Source of the DNA: Nephromyces sp. MM_2019
Lineage: Eukaryota > Apicomplexa > Aconoidasida > Nephromycida
Length of the DNA stretch: 14,871 bases
Assembly: GCA_015657535.1 (NCBI GenBank)
Contig: JADHZB010001690.1
Location: 1 to 14,871, forward strand
Direction of reading: 5' to 3'
Of this stretch, positions 7,901 through 14,871 are shown piece after piece (position 1 is the stretch's first letter; each line of letters begins with the position of its first letter). The notes beneath the pieces are model-generated. The model did not search any database. It was given only the letters and a program-made list of their open reading frames with translations, and was not told the origin of the DNA. The translations under genes and the position numbers were made by a program.

Positions 7901-7982
7901 AGAGTTTCCCAAAAATCTCAGATGCGAAATTGAGGGAGGTTTGGAGGATGAAAAAAACACTGGAAATTTGGTTGAGAAGAGT
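7901..7982 (+). CDS. Candidate exon of an unrecognised gene
   Basis: The acceptor is CAAATTTTAG before 7901, with entry in phase 2. It encodes EFPKNLRCEIEGGLEDEKNT then GNLVEKS. The donor GTAATG at 7983 leaves phase 0. The acidic, polar peptide joins in frame to the previous candidate (REYFV-EFPKNL). No domain recognised. Confidence 0.38.
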
Positions 7983-8147
7983 GTAATGGTATTTTTTTGA
8001 AAGGAAGAAAAATTCCTTCAGAATTGCGTGGGTTTGTTAGAGAAGAAGCAGTGAATTTCTGGGTTTTTTTTTTAGAATGATAGCCACATTAAGTGTGTGG
8101 GTTGTTTGGAGAAGAAACAGTGATTTGTTCTTTCTTTGCTGAAAAAG

Positions 8148-8232
8148 CATCTTCACACCAAAACAAATTCGTTTTTTCATTGAATGCTTCTTCAAAATTG
8201 TCTTCCGAAACAAAGCATATCTCATCTCAAAA
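8148..8232 (+). CDS. Candidate exon of an unrecognised gene
   Basis: Begins after GCTGAAAAAG and reads SSHQNKFVFSLNASSKLSSE then TKHISSQK, ending at donor GTAAAA (8233) in phase 2. Ser/Lys/Asn-rich. The overlapping - strand frame is Leu/Lys-rich and less protein-like. Its phase does not link directly to 8317-8400, so an intermediate exon or another border would be needed. Confidence 0.28.
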
Positions 8233-8316
8233 GTAAAAGCGTCTTTTTGGGGAAAATTTGTGACTTTTTCTGGCTTTTATGCTCAAAAAAATTCGCGTTT
8301 TACAAAAATTGTGCAG

Positions 8317-8400
8317 ACGATGTTTTTTACTCCCAATTAGCTTTCCTGACAAAATCATTCAAAAAATACCTCTTCATCTACATAAAATCCATCATTGAAG
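8317..8400 (+). CDS. Candidate exon of an unrecognised gene
   Basis: The acceptor is AATTGTGCAG before 8317 and the donor is GTATCT at 8401. Entry and exit are both phase 1. The peptide is DDVFYSQLAFLTKSFKKYLF then IYIKSIIE, a probable hydrophobic-face helix pair. It joins in frame to the next candidate exon at 8516 (SIIE-ESRSEDEV). Confidence 0.38.
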
Positions 8401-8515
8401 GTATCTATAGGAAAGGTTAGCTTTCAAAAAGATGATTTTCATCAAAATTTCATCAAAAATCCTTTAATTCCCTTTTATTTGTGTTTTTCATGTTTTGAAT
8501 TTGTTTTTTTTGAAG

Positions 8516-8569
8516 AAAGTCGCTCAGAAGATGAAGTGATAAGAAATCTAATTTCCTCCAGCGGTTTGA
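8516..8569 (+). CDS. Candidate short exon of an unrecognised gene
   Basis: A strong acceptor (GTTTTTTTTGAAG) precedes 8516. The two first bases complete a Glu codon. It encodes ESRSEDEVIRNLISSSGL, ending at GTATAC (8570) or earlier at GTTTGA (8564), both phase 1. It is acidic then hydrophobic, helix-like. Confidence 0.36.
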
Positions 8570-8666
8570 GTATACCCACACACTAGATGAAGGCTAATAT
8601 TAACGCCCAAACTTGCTTCTTCCCCCTTCCTATTATTCTCAGCTATTTAAGCACCCAATCATACAG

Positions 8667-8792
8667 AATCAAGTAAAATCCACCAAAAAACATCCAAAAA
8701 AGACGCTCTACTTCACTGAAAAAGTCATTAAACTAAACGCAATCATAAAGAACTTTCAAGCTTCTTCTTTAGAAGATGATATCAAACATTGA
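8667..8792 (+). CDS. Candidate exon of an unrecognised gene, ends in TGA
   Basis: The acceptor is CCAATCATACAG before 8667. The phase 0 frame is open to TGA at 8790-8792: NQVKSTKKHPKKTLYFTEKV then IKLNAIIKNFQASSLEDDIK. It is Lys-rich, then a probable amphipathic helix. The previous candidate exon ends in phase 1, in which this segment would read ESSKIHQKTSKKDALLH and stop earlier. The link is therefore unresolved, and either an exon border is wrong or this belongs to another transcript. Confidence 0.33.
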   Translation, partial: NQVKSTKKHPKKTLYFTEKVIKLNAIIKNFQASSLEDDIKH

Positions 8793-8986
8793 TAAGCGAA
8801 AAACCGGCATTTATCTGCGCTTGAAGCAGATATTATACCCGCAAAACTTGCCTTTTTAGTGTTTTCTTGGGTGTTTTTCCTCTGAAAAAGAAGCGATATT
8901 GCCGGTATTCACGGAAATCTACGAATTCAACGAAAAAAAAAGTTTGCTCTTCTTCATGTGGTTGTGTGTTACCCACTTTAATGTAG

Positions 8987-9080
8987 ATGCATACGTTTTT
9001 CATCAGAAAAAGTATGGCATTGAAGATTCACTGAAAGCTGACGTGGTATGGCTTGAAATTATTACTTTGTTGAAGCTAGT
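8987..9080 (+). CDS. Candidate exon of an unrecognised gene
   Basis: The acceptor is ACTTTAATGTAG before 8987, and the donor at 9081 is the full consensus GTGAGT. The peptide is AYVFHQKKYGIEDSLKADVV then WLEIITLLKLV: a charged segment, then a leucine-rich helix. The frame is also open upstream to about 8899 (PVFTEIYEFNEKKS), which may be a separate exon or coding sequence without an intron. No family recognised. Confidence 0.42.
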
Positions 9081-9132
9081 GTGAGTCTCAGCCTTGCTAC
9101 TTTACTGGAGAGAGAACTTCGTTTCTTTCAAG

Positions 9133-9222
9133 GTTTTGGAGCAAAGAAAACACCGAAAGAGGAAAATTTCCTTGAATTCGGTAGTAGCGGCTGAATTTTT
9201 CTGTGAAGATGCTTTAAGTTGA
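9133..9222 (+). CDS. Candidate exon of an unrecognised gene
   Basis: The acceptor is GTTTCTTTCAAG before 9133. In phase 0 it reads VLEQRKHRKRKISLNSVVAA then EFFCEDALS to TGA at 9220-9222, a basic cluster like a nuclear localisation signal. In phase 2, which the consensus donor at 9081 would require, it reads FWSKENTERGKFP and stops. The two options cannot be decided from sequence alone. Confidence 0.3.
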   Translation, partial: VLEQRKHRKRKISLNSVVAAEFFCEDALS

Positions 9223-9237
9223 AAGCATTAAAAAAGC

Positions 9238-9376
9238 ATGCACACACATACGGTGGAGCACTGAATACACACACACAGGGGAGCAATGAAGACGCACGGT
9301 GAAGCACAAACACGCAAGCACACAGAGAAATACAAAAAAATGCACACACACACGCAGAGAAGTACAAGCACACACT
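9238..9376. repeat. Degenerate CA-rich repeat
   Basis: CACACA runs interspersed with GGTGAAGCAC / GGGGAGCAATGAAG / GCAGAGAAGTACAAGCAC variants, a decayed minisatellite of irregular period. It makes a Cys-rich reading on the - strand (part of an open frame 9128-9586) that I do not take as a gene. Confidence 0.7.
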
Positions 9377-9472
9377 AAAAAAATTAGCAAAGTTGAACCG
9401 ATCTAGAATTTTTTGATGAAATTTGCGAGTCTTTTTTCGCAAAACAAAAACGAGTTTAAAACTAGTTTCTAG

Positions 9473-9602
9473 CGATTTGAATTCGAGAAAGTGGAGCATT
9501 TCATGGGAACTTAGACCTAGAAATGGCAATTCCAGCTGGAAGACATCTCGCGTCACCCTGTTCCACGAGAAAGGATGTAATCTCATGGAAAAAAACGACT
9601 AA
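9473..9602 (+). CDS. Candidate terminal exon of an unrecognised gene
   Basis: The acceptor is AACTAGTTTCTAG before 9473, with entry in phase 2. It reads DLNSRKWSISWELRPRNGNS then SWKTSRVTLFHEKGCNLMEK and ND, followed by TAA at 9600-9602. It is rich in Trp, Arg and Asn and much less AT-biased than its flanks, which argues for coding. The antisense frame (9128-9586, - strand) is open too, so the strand is not certain. Confidence 0.33.
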
Positions 9603-9660
9603 AATTTGGCAAGGAATTGGGTGAAAATTCATCGAAAATCATCTCAAAGTAACCTAAAAA

Positions 9661-9704
9661 CCCACCCAAAACCCACCCAAAACCCACCCAAAACCCACCC
9701 TTTT
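9661..9704 (-). repeat. 11-bp CCCACCCAAAA repeat, G-quadruplex-prone
   Basis: Four copies start at 9661, 9672, 9683 and 9694, the last ending in a T run. The - strand therefore reads GGGTGGGTTTT repeated, with eight G3 runs in 44 bp and loops of 1 and 4 nt. That meets the usual pattern for intramolecular G-quadruplex formation. Confidence 0.93.
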
Positions 9705-10028
9705 TAACGTCTCTTTCATGCCTTCATCTTATTTCTGTTAAAACCCCTCGTTCATTTCATCTCCCCTCTTCACAATGAAGAAGGAAGTTAATGAGTTTTT
9801 GGGGAAAATCCCCATTTTTCTTGCCTTTAGATGTTTTTCTGCTTCCTCTAGGTAATCTAGGCAATAAATCAGTATATACTGTAGATTCTTACTTTCACCC
9901 TAGCTACCACCCAATCTGTGTGCTATCTACATCCTCTAGCTTCAAACAATTGATTTCACCTAGCGTTTATTGCTAAAAACTTCACTCCAGAGACTAGTGA
10001 GGAGGATACAGTCTATAATACACACAGA
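9705..10028. other. Non-coding stretch with clustered CTAG sites
   Basis: A + strand frame at 9791-9976 is open (61 codons, ending SFKQLISPSVYC), but I see no family signature. CTAG occurs repeatedly at about 9850-9962 (CCTCTAGG, TCTAGGC, CCCTAGC, CCTCTAGC, ACCTAGCG). Confidence 0.4.
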
Positions 10029-10035
10029 AATATAC

Positions 10036-10120
10036 TATCCGCGAACGCGAAGACGACGTGCAGCGCATTTTCGCGCACAGAATTTCCCTAGAGACGACGA
10101 ACTCTGAGAGACGTCAAAGA
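10036..10120 (+). other. CpG-rich patch, possible exon
   Basis: A block with many CpG dinucleotides (CCGCGAACGCGAAGACGACG, then GCGCATTTTCGCGC) in otherwise CpG-poor DNA. It follows an acceptor-like CACACAG (10030) and has an open frame reading KYTIREREDDVQRIFAHRIS then LETTNSERRQRTETHTHIS. It could be an exon, a regulatory patch or a transferred fragment. No family recognised. Confidence 0.35.
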
Positions 10121-10665
10121 ACAGAGACACACACACACATCAGCTGCACACCAAAATAATTAGATGCACTGCAAATAGGCTCTATAGGTTGGTGGCTAGC
10201 AAACGCATAAAAAATACACGTCACACACGCCACATATAGTAAGCAAGCCAAATGCATCAGATGCACAGGACATACACACAACACACCGAACACACACTAG
10301 ATATACCACGCGCAACACACACATCACACCGGCACAACATGCATTAAACAGGCACCACACACAAGATACAACACAGAAACAAACACACACTAGATATACC
10401 ACACATAAACACGCACACACATACCACATACTCACGACACACACGCAATACACACAACACACACCACACATCACCCACACAATACACCGCACATACATCA
10501 ATCTGCACACACCACAAGCATTACACAGACGCACCGCATACACATACAAATCACCCACACACCATACACGCGCACACACACACCACATGCATCAACCGTA
10601 GACCACACATAGATCACCCACACACACACCACCCGCACACACACACATGCCAATGCATATCTTGG
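10121..10665. repeat. CA-rich low-complexity tract
   Basis: About 540 bp of CACACA with interspersed TAGATATACCAC, GCACCACA and CATCACCCACACA variants, in near-repeated segments (for example CACACACTAGATATACCAC at about 10291 and 10385). The - strand frame 10196-10588 is Cys/Val-rich and is a composition artefact. Confidence 0.85.
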
Positions 10666-11400
10666 CCGATAAGTCATCGCTAAGGCTCGTTTTTACCACA
10701 GTAGCTCACCGCACACACACTCATCAAGCCTGCATATAATAAACTGCCCGCTGTAGCCATTACGAGGAGGAGGAGGGCTGCATACATCATCAGTTTCTAC
10801 TCCATCCAAATCATCAGCTTCCTTGCAATGGGTGGCGACTTGCGGGGCATTTTATGAAGTAAGAGGGTATATGTGAAGTGAAGATGTGGAGGAAGTATAT
10901 GCCGCCTCTGTGTGATGATGAAGACACTACAATTGTGTTTGTTCGTGTGATTGCCTGTTGTGTTTGTTCGTGTGATTGCCTGCGCTTCGCTGTGTATGTG
11001 TGTGACTCTCTGCTGTTCTTTGTGCGTGTGTGTGACTCCCTGCCCTTCTCCCTCTGTGTGTGACTGCCTACTCCTCTCTTTGTGCACGTGTGCAACACTC
11101 GTCTACATGAGCAGCCTCTCTGTCGAAGAATGTTGAATACAGATGGTGAAACTACTCGTTGAAGATGCGTAGATTGTAGTTTTTCTTCGATATATATGCG
11201 TATATATATATGTATATATTATTATAAAGGAAGGTACTTTTGGAAGAATCTGTGGTTATCCTTTGATTAGCTAAAGGGATAGCATCATCATCATCATTGT
11301 GAGAGCGGTGGGAAAGCTTAGTATGTGTGTGTTTGATACCGTGAAGATAGCATCCTTAATAATCACTATGAAGCCTGGTGAGTGTGTGTTTCTTTTCCCA
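10666..11400. other. Intergenic stretch upstream of the NOL6-like gene
   Basis: Holds a decayed GT minisatellite at about 10935-11100, in which units of the form GTGTGTGACTSYCTGCYSTTCT recur roughly every 30-40 bp, and an AT-rich alternating tract ATATATATGCGTATATATAT at about 11190-11222. No convincing exon or RNA gene. Confidence 0.5.
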
Positions 11401-11607
11401 TAGTTTCTCCCCTCATCACCACTCCCAAAGCACTTCAACCCCCCGTTTACCCGAGCTTTCTTGAAGATATGCTACTAGACTTCTCTTCCTTCTTCTTGAC
11501 TCTGCATACTGTCTTCCTCCTGCTTTAGTGTGTGCGAATCCCTCCTCCCCCTCTTCTACCCCCCCAGACACACACCTTAAGCTCCGTGAGACTCCCTCTA
11601 TCACGAG
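11401..11607 (+). promoter_or_regulatory. Pyrimidine-rich 5' flank of the NOL6-like gene
   Basis: The stretch is unusually rich in C and T (ACTCCCAAAGC, CCCCCCGTTTACCCG, CTCCTCCCCCTCTTCTACCC) and directly precedes the start codon. An in-frame TGA at 11587-11589 closes the frame upstream. This supports a 5' UTR or promoter here, and ATG 11608 as the first codon. No specific factor site can be named. Confidence 0.45.
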
Positions 11608-11970
11608 ATGCCTGCGAAATCAGCCTCCCAAGCGCCTCCTCGTGGAGGCTCTGCAGGTGCTTTTTCTTCTTCAACGAATCCTCTATACAAAACGCCTAGT
11701 AGTGATGAACTTTATGCTATTCAGCAGTCAAATCTTCAGTTTAAGTCGAATTTTCTGAAGCTTCATCTAAAGGCTTTGATTGAAGATGTAGCTCCTCTTC
11801 ATGCTGCAGCTTCTAGTAGTTTAGAGAAGCTTCTCTCTGAACTCATTCAGTTTCTCAGTTTGTATGTCTTCAATGAGGAAGAAAATGATGAAGAAAAGCA
11901 GTTTTGGGAGGAGGGAGGAGGAGGAGGAGATGAGCTTGAGAAGTTTCTTCCATTTATCGGCTTTAAATGG
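11608..11970 (+). CDS. NOL6: NOL6-like exon 1: start codon and helical N-terminus
   Basis: Starts at the first ATG after an in-frame TGA (11587-11589). The first 24 residues are a Ser/Pro/Gly-rich leader. NPLYKTPSSDELYAIQQSNL, then QFKSNFLKLHLKALIEDV, match the conserved N-terminal helical motif of NOL6 (LYK-x-P-x-x-x-EL, then a helix ending in LL-x-EV). An acidic run EEENDEEK and a GGGGG stretch follow. The donor is GTTAGT at 11971, phase 0. Confidence 0.9.
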
Positions 11971-14477
11971 GTTAGTAAAGTGGGTGTGTATATGTCGGGT
12001 GTTGTGTGTTGTGCTGTGTATGTGTTGGGTGCTGTGTGTGTGGCGTACGCTCGTGTGTTGTTTGCCTGTGCGGTTTACTCTCCTTTTGTCTTGTGCGTGT
12101 TTTGTGAAATTTTATGTGTGTGAGTTTCTTTGGCGTACGCTTATTGTGTTTTATGTGTTTGTGTGCCTAACACTCATACATCTATTGTGTGCACTTCAGA
12201 CACCACAAATCTGTACATTCCATTCCCTTCACACACCACCCTCTATGTATCCCTCCTTTCGCTTTCCCAGCTTATCATTGCCACTTGTGTGTGTTTGCCC
12301 CTCATTCTCTCTTCTCTTCAGCCTCTGGAGATCTGCCAGAAGTCGCAGTTTCGTTACCTCCCTCCTACTGGGTTGGAGCTGATGGGCAGCTTCTCTCTGA
12401 AGGCAACCATCGAGCCCACCAAAAACGTCGATATCGCCGTGAAGATGCCATCGCAGCTTTTCCATGGGAAGGATTACCTTAACTATAGGTAGTGTGTGTT
12501 TGTGTGGAGCATGGTGTGTGTGTGTATGTGAAAATGGTGTGTGAGTGGATTTTGGTGGATGTGTGCGACTCACCACAGCCCCAAAGCATCACATGCCATA
12601 TTAACTCCGTGTGTTTGTGTCTCACGTGTGCGAGGCATATAAGCAGTAAGATTTTGGAATTTTACCCAGTTTTAAATGTTTTTTATATACTTTGGCCTTC
12701 TAGTATTATGTGATGATGAAATATCCGTGAAGACAACTGAAAATTTATGAAGAGGAAGAAAACGTACATGTTTTGCTTGAAAACTTATAAAATGCACTAA
12801 ATGTAGGTGTGTATACGTTTTTTACAAAAAATGATGTTTTTTTTCTATGAATGTTTCTCTGTATGTTTTGGTGGGATACTCACAGGTTTTCATACGCTGG
12901 AAACTAGCCTTTCATGGTGACACACACACAAGAAAGAAGAGAAAGCACATATGAATACGCACAAGGAGGCACACGCACAAATGCACGCACACAAAGAACG
13001 CAAGATTACACGCACCCATTCCCACCCACACCCCTACCAAGGTCATCTTCCATCACTCATATAAACTCTAGAAACCCTCACTCTTCTACATACAGCACCC
13101 ACACACACACGCAACCAGGTGCACGTAGCCTTTCTACTACTACACACATGTTTACACAACCAACTGCACACGTCCGCTCTACTAACAGAGATGCACACAT
13201 ATAATTATCTGCACACGTGCTCTCTACTAACACACACCCAAAACACAGACGTAAAACCAACAAAAAACTTCTTCTCCACCACCACACACACACACACAAC
13301 CAACTGCCAACATTCTCCTTCCCAGCACACACACGCATAAACTCCATTACTATAAACAAAGCTGACCCCCACTACCTCTATCTCTCAGATACCTAGGCAA
13401 GCGAGCAGCCTACGTCGGATTGCTTTACAGACGCCTCAAGATCGCAGCGAATCTTCGCCCTTCGCACACACACAGTATAGTATCGAGCAACTCTCTTCAT
13501 TCTACTCCTCCAACACGGAACCCTCTAGCAGATAGAAGAATAGCTCTACAAGCATGGCAGGGAGATATATATAAGCCGGTGATCGTCTTGCTTCCTGCTT
13601 CAAGCTCATCGTCTCTCAATAGCCTTAATAAAGGGAAGAAGCACACACACATCTCATCTTCAAGCTTCAGCGACCCGTTAAGATCTTGGAGCATTCGTTT
13701 GATACCCTCACTCCCTAGAGATACTTTCCAAGAAGTTAAGCTATCACCCTATAGAAATTGCCTTAGATTTAGTAGGGAATTTGATGAAGAGGAAGAAGAA
13801 GAAGAAGAAGGTGGTAGAGGGAGGAAATCAGCTTTTGCTGATGATAATAGAAATTCTTCAGAGAGAAGGAGGAATGTTAAAGCAAAGAAAACTGCAAAAT
13901 TTAATGAAAATGGAGGTTTTAAAGAGAAGAAGAGGGAGAAGAGGGAAGATTTTGAAGAAAGCAACTCTTTCTTCTTCACTAAACTCTACAACTCTGCTGT
14001 GCTTGAAGATACTAGGTGAGTGATGAGACATTTATGTGGTTGAGATTTAGCGATGTGTGTGTGTGTGTGTGTGTGTTTGCATGTGTGATGTATGTTTACT
14101 TGCTCTGTTTCTCTAATACCGTGGAAGGTTAAGAAGTCGATGGTGAACATTAAGAAGGTTATGAAGCAGATAACCATGAACATGAAGGATATAAGGATGT
14201 TCATGGTGTTCTTTCTTGTGTGTGTGTGTGTGTGTGTGTTTCCCTATGATAATAAAATTTATAAAAATTTTACTTTTCCCCCTCTTTCTGGCAGATTCCT
14301 ATTTCATCGAACTGTCCTACAAGAATGTATAGATAAATTTCCCTTCTTTTCTGATGCTCTTATACTCGTTAAAATATGGAGTTTTCAGCGAGGAATCTCT
14401 TCTCATTACAACTCTCAGAGTGGATTCTTTACTGGTCAGACTTTTTGCTTTCTTTTGATGTATATGAAGATACTTAT
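11608..14477 (+). CDS. NOL6: Nrap/NOL6/Utp22-like nucleolar protein, N-terminal part (4 exons)
   Basis: NOL6 (yeast Utp22, Nrap family) is a structural subunit of the small-subunit processome that helps assemble and process pre-18S rRNA in the nucleolus. In yeast it works with Rrp7 in the UTP-C complex. It is built from inactive nucleotidyltransferase/PAP-like folds. Exons 11608-11970, 12322-12488, 13389-14015 and 14295-14477 join in phase to about 445 residues, against roughly 1,100-1,240 for the family, so the 3' part lies beyond the window. Landmarks in order: YKTPSSDELYAIQQSNLQFK with the helical N-terminus (about 25-85), RYLPPTGLELMGSFSLK and NVDIAVKMP with LNYRYLGKRAAYVGLLYRRL (about 130-195), then WSIRLIPSLPRDTF (about 275), LYNSAVLEDTR, and DALILVKIWSFQRG with SGFFTGQTFCFLLMYM (about 375-440). 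An acidic/basic insertion in exon 3 is not usual. Family identity is firm. Only the last exon end is uncertain. Confidence 0.93.
11971..12321 (+). other. NOL6-like intron 1
   Basis: Starts GTTAGT and ends in a strong pyrimidine tract with TCTTCTCTTCAG. It is GT-rich in its first 150 bp. Frames that run through it are shadows of exon 1. Confidence 0.85.
12322..12488 (+). CDS. NOL6: NOL6-like exon 2: first nucleotidyltransferase-like segment
   Basis: Reads PLEICQKSQFRYLPPTGLEL, MGSFSLKATIEPTKNVDIAV, KMPSQLFHGKDYLNY. This lines up along its whole length with NOL6, where the pattern is F-x-PP...V-x-GS-x-LL...P-x-x-NVD-x-A-x-x-MP...KD-x-LN-x-RY. GS and NVD sit where an active nucleotidyltransferase would have its G-S and D-x-D motifs. 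The family is considered non-catalytic. The donor is GTAGTG at 12489, phase 2. Confidence 0.95.
12489..13388 (+). other. NOL6-like intron 2, GT-rich left and CA-rich right
   Basis: The 900-bp intron has GTGTGT runs near its donor (about 12490-12555 and 12608-12625) and CA-rich sequence across its right half (about 12915-13345), then the acceptor CTATCTCTCAG. Open frames in the right half read His/Thr and are composition artefacts. Confidence 0.85.
13389..14015 (+). CDS. NOL6: NOL6-like exon 3 with a low-complexity acidic/basic insertion
   Basis: Begins RYLGKRAAYVGLLYRRLKIA, equivalent to the RY-x-x-KRA-x-Y-L helix of NOL6. WQGDIYKPVIVLLPAS is probably a core strand. SWSIRLIPSLPRDTF corresponds to the V-R-L-x-P-x-x-P-x-x-x-F motif. 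An insertion of about 70 residues then runs from an acidic block (DEEEEEEEEGGRGRKS) into a basic one (SERRRNVKAKKTAKF, KEKKREKRED), before the conserved FFTKLYNSAVLEDTR. The insertion falls where NOL6 has a variable loop before its N-x-x-x-L-x-D motif. The donor is consensus GTGAGT at 14016, phase 2. Confidence 0.94.
14016..14294 (+). other. NOL6-like intron 3
   Basis: GTGAGT to a TTCTGGCAG acceptor, with two GT runs (about 14053-14078 and 14216-14240). Nothing protein-like is missing between flanking exons, which join across a conserved motif (LEDTR-FLFHRTVL). Confidence 0.88.
14295..14477 (+). CDS. NOL6: NOL6-like exon 4: PAP/OAS1-like helical segment
   Basis: Reads FLFHRTVLQECIDKFPFFSD, ALILVKIWSFQRGISSHYNS, QSGFFTGQTFCFLLMYMKIL. 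It matches the NOL6 segment with pattern FK-D-A-x-x-L-x-K-x-W-L-x-Q-R followed by GGF-x-G-F-x-x-x-M-L. The right border is placed at a GTGTGT donor (14478, phase 2). The frame stays open to 14553, so the border may be later. Confidence 0.85.
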
Positions 14478-14819
14478 GTGTGTGTTTGTGTGTGAATCTG
14501 CTGCTGTGTTGGTGTTTACACTTTTAATACATGAAATCTGGAAGAAGATATGATATGTGTGTGTGCCTCGTCTGTTTTATTCATATGATTATACCCTGTG
14601 TAGTGTGTGTGCGGGTGTATCTACGTGTGTGCATAGGTGCTTGTGTGTAGATGTATGTAGGTGTGTATATGTGTGTGTTTAGATGAATTGTTTTTAAATA
14701 ATTTCACCATCCATCTCTCTCTCAGCTAACTTTCATCTACATGTTTCTGTGTGCCTTTCTGCATATCTCTTTCTATGCGTCTGTCTGTGTGTGTGTGTTT
14801 GTGTGTTTGTGTGTTTGTG

Positions 14820-14854
<35 letters not shown>

Positions 14855-14871
14855 ATTATTGGTGTGTGTGT
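14478..14871 (+). other. NOL6-like intron 4 (incomplete), GT-rich
   Basis: GT microsatellite from about 14540 to the window end, with only short interruptions. An acceptor-like TCTCTCTCAG at 14716-14725 is followed by LTFIYMFLCAFLHIS, which does not resemble the expected next part of NOL6, so I do not call an exon there. Confidence 0.55.

Noticed and set aside
9128..9586. 152-codon frame on the - strand
   Set aside because: Its middle is CA-repeat translation and its ends are antisense to + strand stretches with splice-like borders. It has no recognised motif. Kept as a weak alternative only.
10196..10588. 130-codon Cys-rich frame on the - strand
   Set aside because: Translation of a CA-rich low-complexity tract. 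No conserved Cys spacing.
11864..12382. 172-codon + frame overlapping the NOL6-like exon 1
   Set aside because: It is in a different frame from the conserved NOL6 peptide and continues through intron 1.
12914..13359. His/Thr-rich frames on + and Cys/Val-rich frame on - strand
   Set aside because: CA-repeat translation inside NOL6-like intron 2. Both flanking exons join across a conserved motif without it.
14726..14800. Possible further NOL6-like exon after TCTCTCTCAG
   Set aside because: The peptide is hydrophobic and Cys-rich and does not fit the expected next NOL6 segment.
1..14871. CRISPR array, tRNA, rRNA, transposase or reverse transcriptase
   Set aside because: The tandem arrays have no unique spacers between exact repeats, no cloverleaf or GGTTCGANTCC-like box was seen, and no transposase or RT motif appears in any frame.

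Overview
The window looks like nuclear DNA from an intron-dense, AT-rich eukaryote with very large amounts of (GT)n/(CA)n microsatellite in introns and intergenic DNA. Evidence for this is a set of protein-coding pieces that are 80-630 bp long, sit in different frames, are bounded by GT...AG borders with pyrimidine-rich acceptors, and join in phase into recognisable conserved eukaryotic proteins. No bacterial operon layout, Shine-Dalgarno pattern, tRNA or rRNA was seen. I cannot name the species. A protist, perhaps an alveolate, is a guess from the compact exons and simple-sequence load, not something the sequence proves.

Layout, all recognised genes on the + strand. (1) 1-1108: AT-rich DNA with a perfect 38-bp palindrome and a 440-bp polypurine tract, most likely an intron of the gene that follows. 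(2) 1109-4992: seven exons that join without a frame break into the 3' end (313 residues) of a SulP/SLC26-type anion transporter. They cover the last membrane helices, the cytoplasmic STAS domain and a Lys/Ser-rich tail with a CxxC pair. The introns hold a 30-bp minisatellite and a 12-unit GT-rich compound repeat. (3) 4993-5707: AT-rich spacer with a 57-bp tandem repeat containing the only ambiguous base. (4) 5708-9602: a scatter of short open stretches with splice-like borders, which probably belong to one or two intron-rich genes that I do not recognise. A long GT microsatellite at 6655-7005 interrupts this region. (5) 9603-11607: a non-coding stretch with a C-rich 11-bp repeat (G-quadruplex potential on the - strand), a CpG-rich patch, 540 bp of CA-rich DNA and the pyrimidine-rich 5' flank of the next gene. 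(6) 11608 to the right edge: the N-terminal third or so of the Nrap/NOL6/Utp22 nucleolar protein in four exons, running off the window.

The two recognised genes have unrelated jobs: anion transport at a membrane, and 18S rRNA maturation in the nucleolus. Their proximity implies no shared function. I found no evidence for a new multi-gene system. The points most worth a second look are the structured DNA (palindrome, polypurine tract, foldback-capable intron, G4 repeat), the unrecognised exon cluster, and the insertion and tail in the two conserved proteins.
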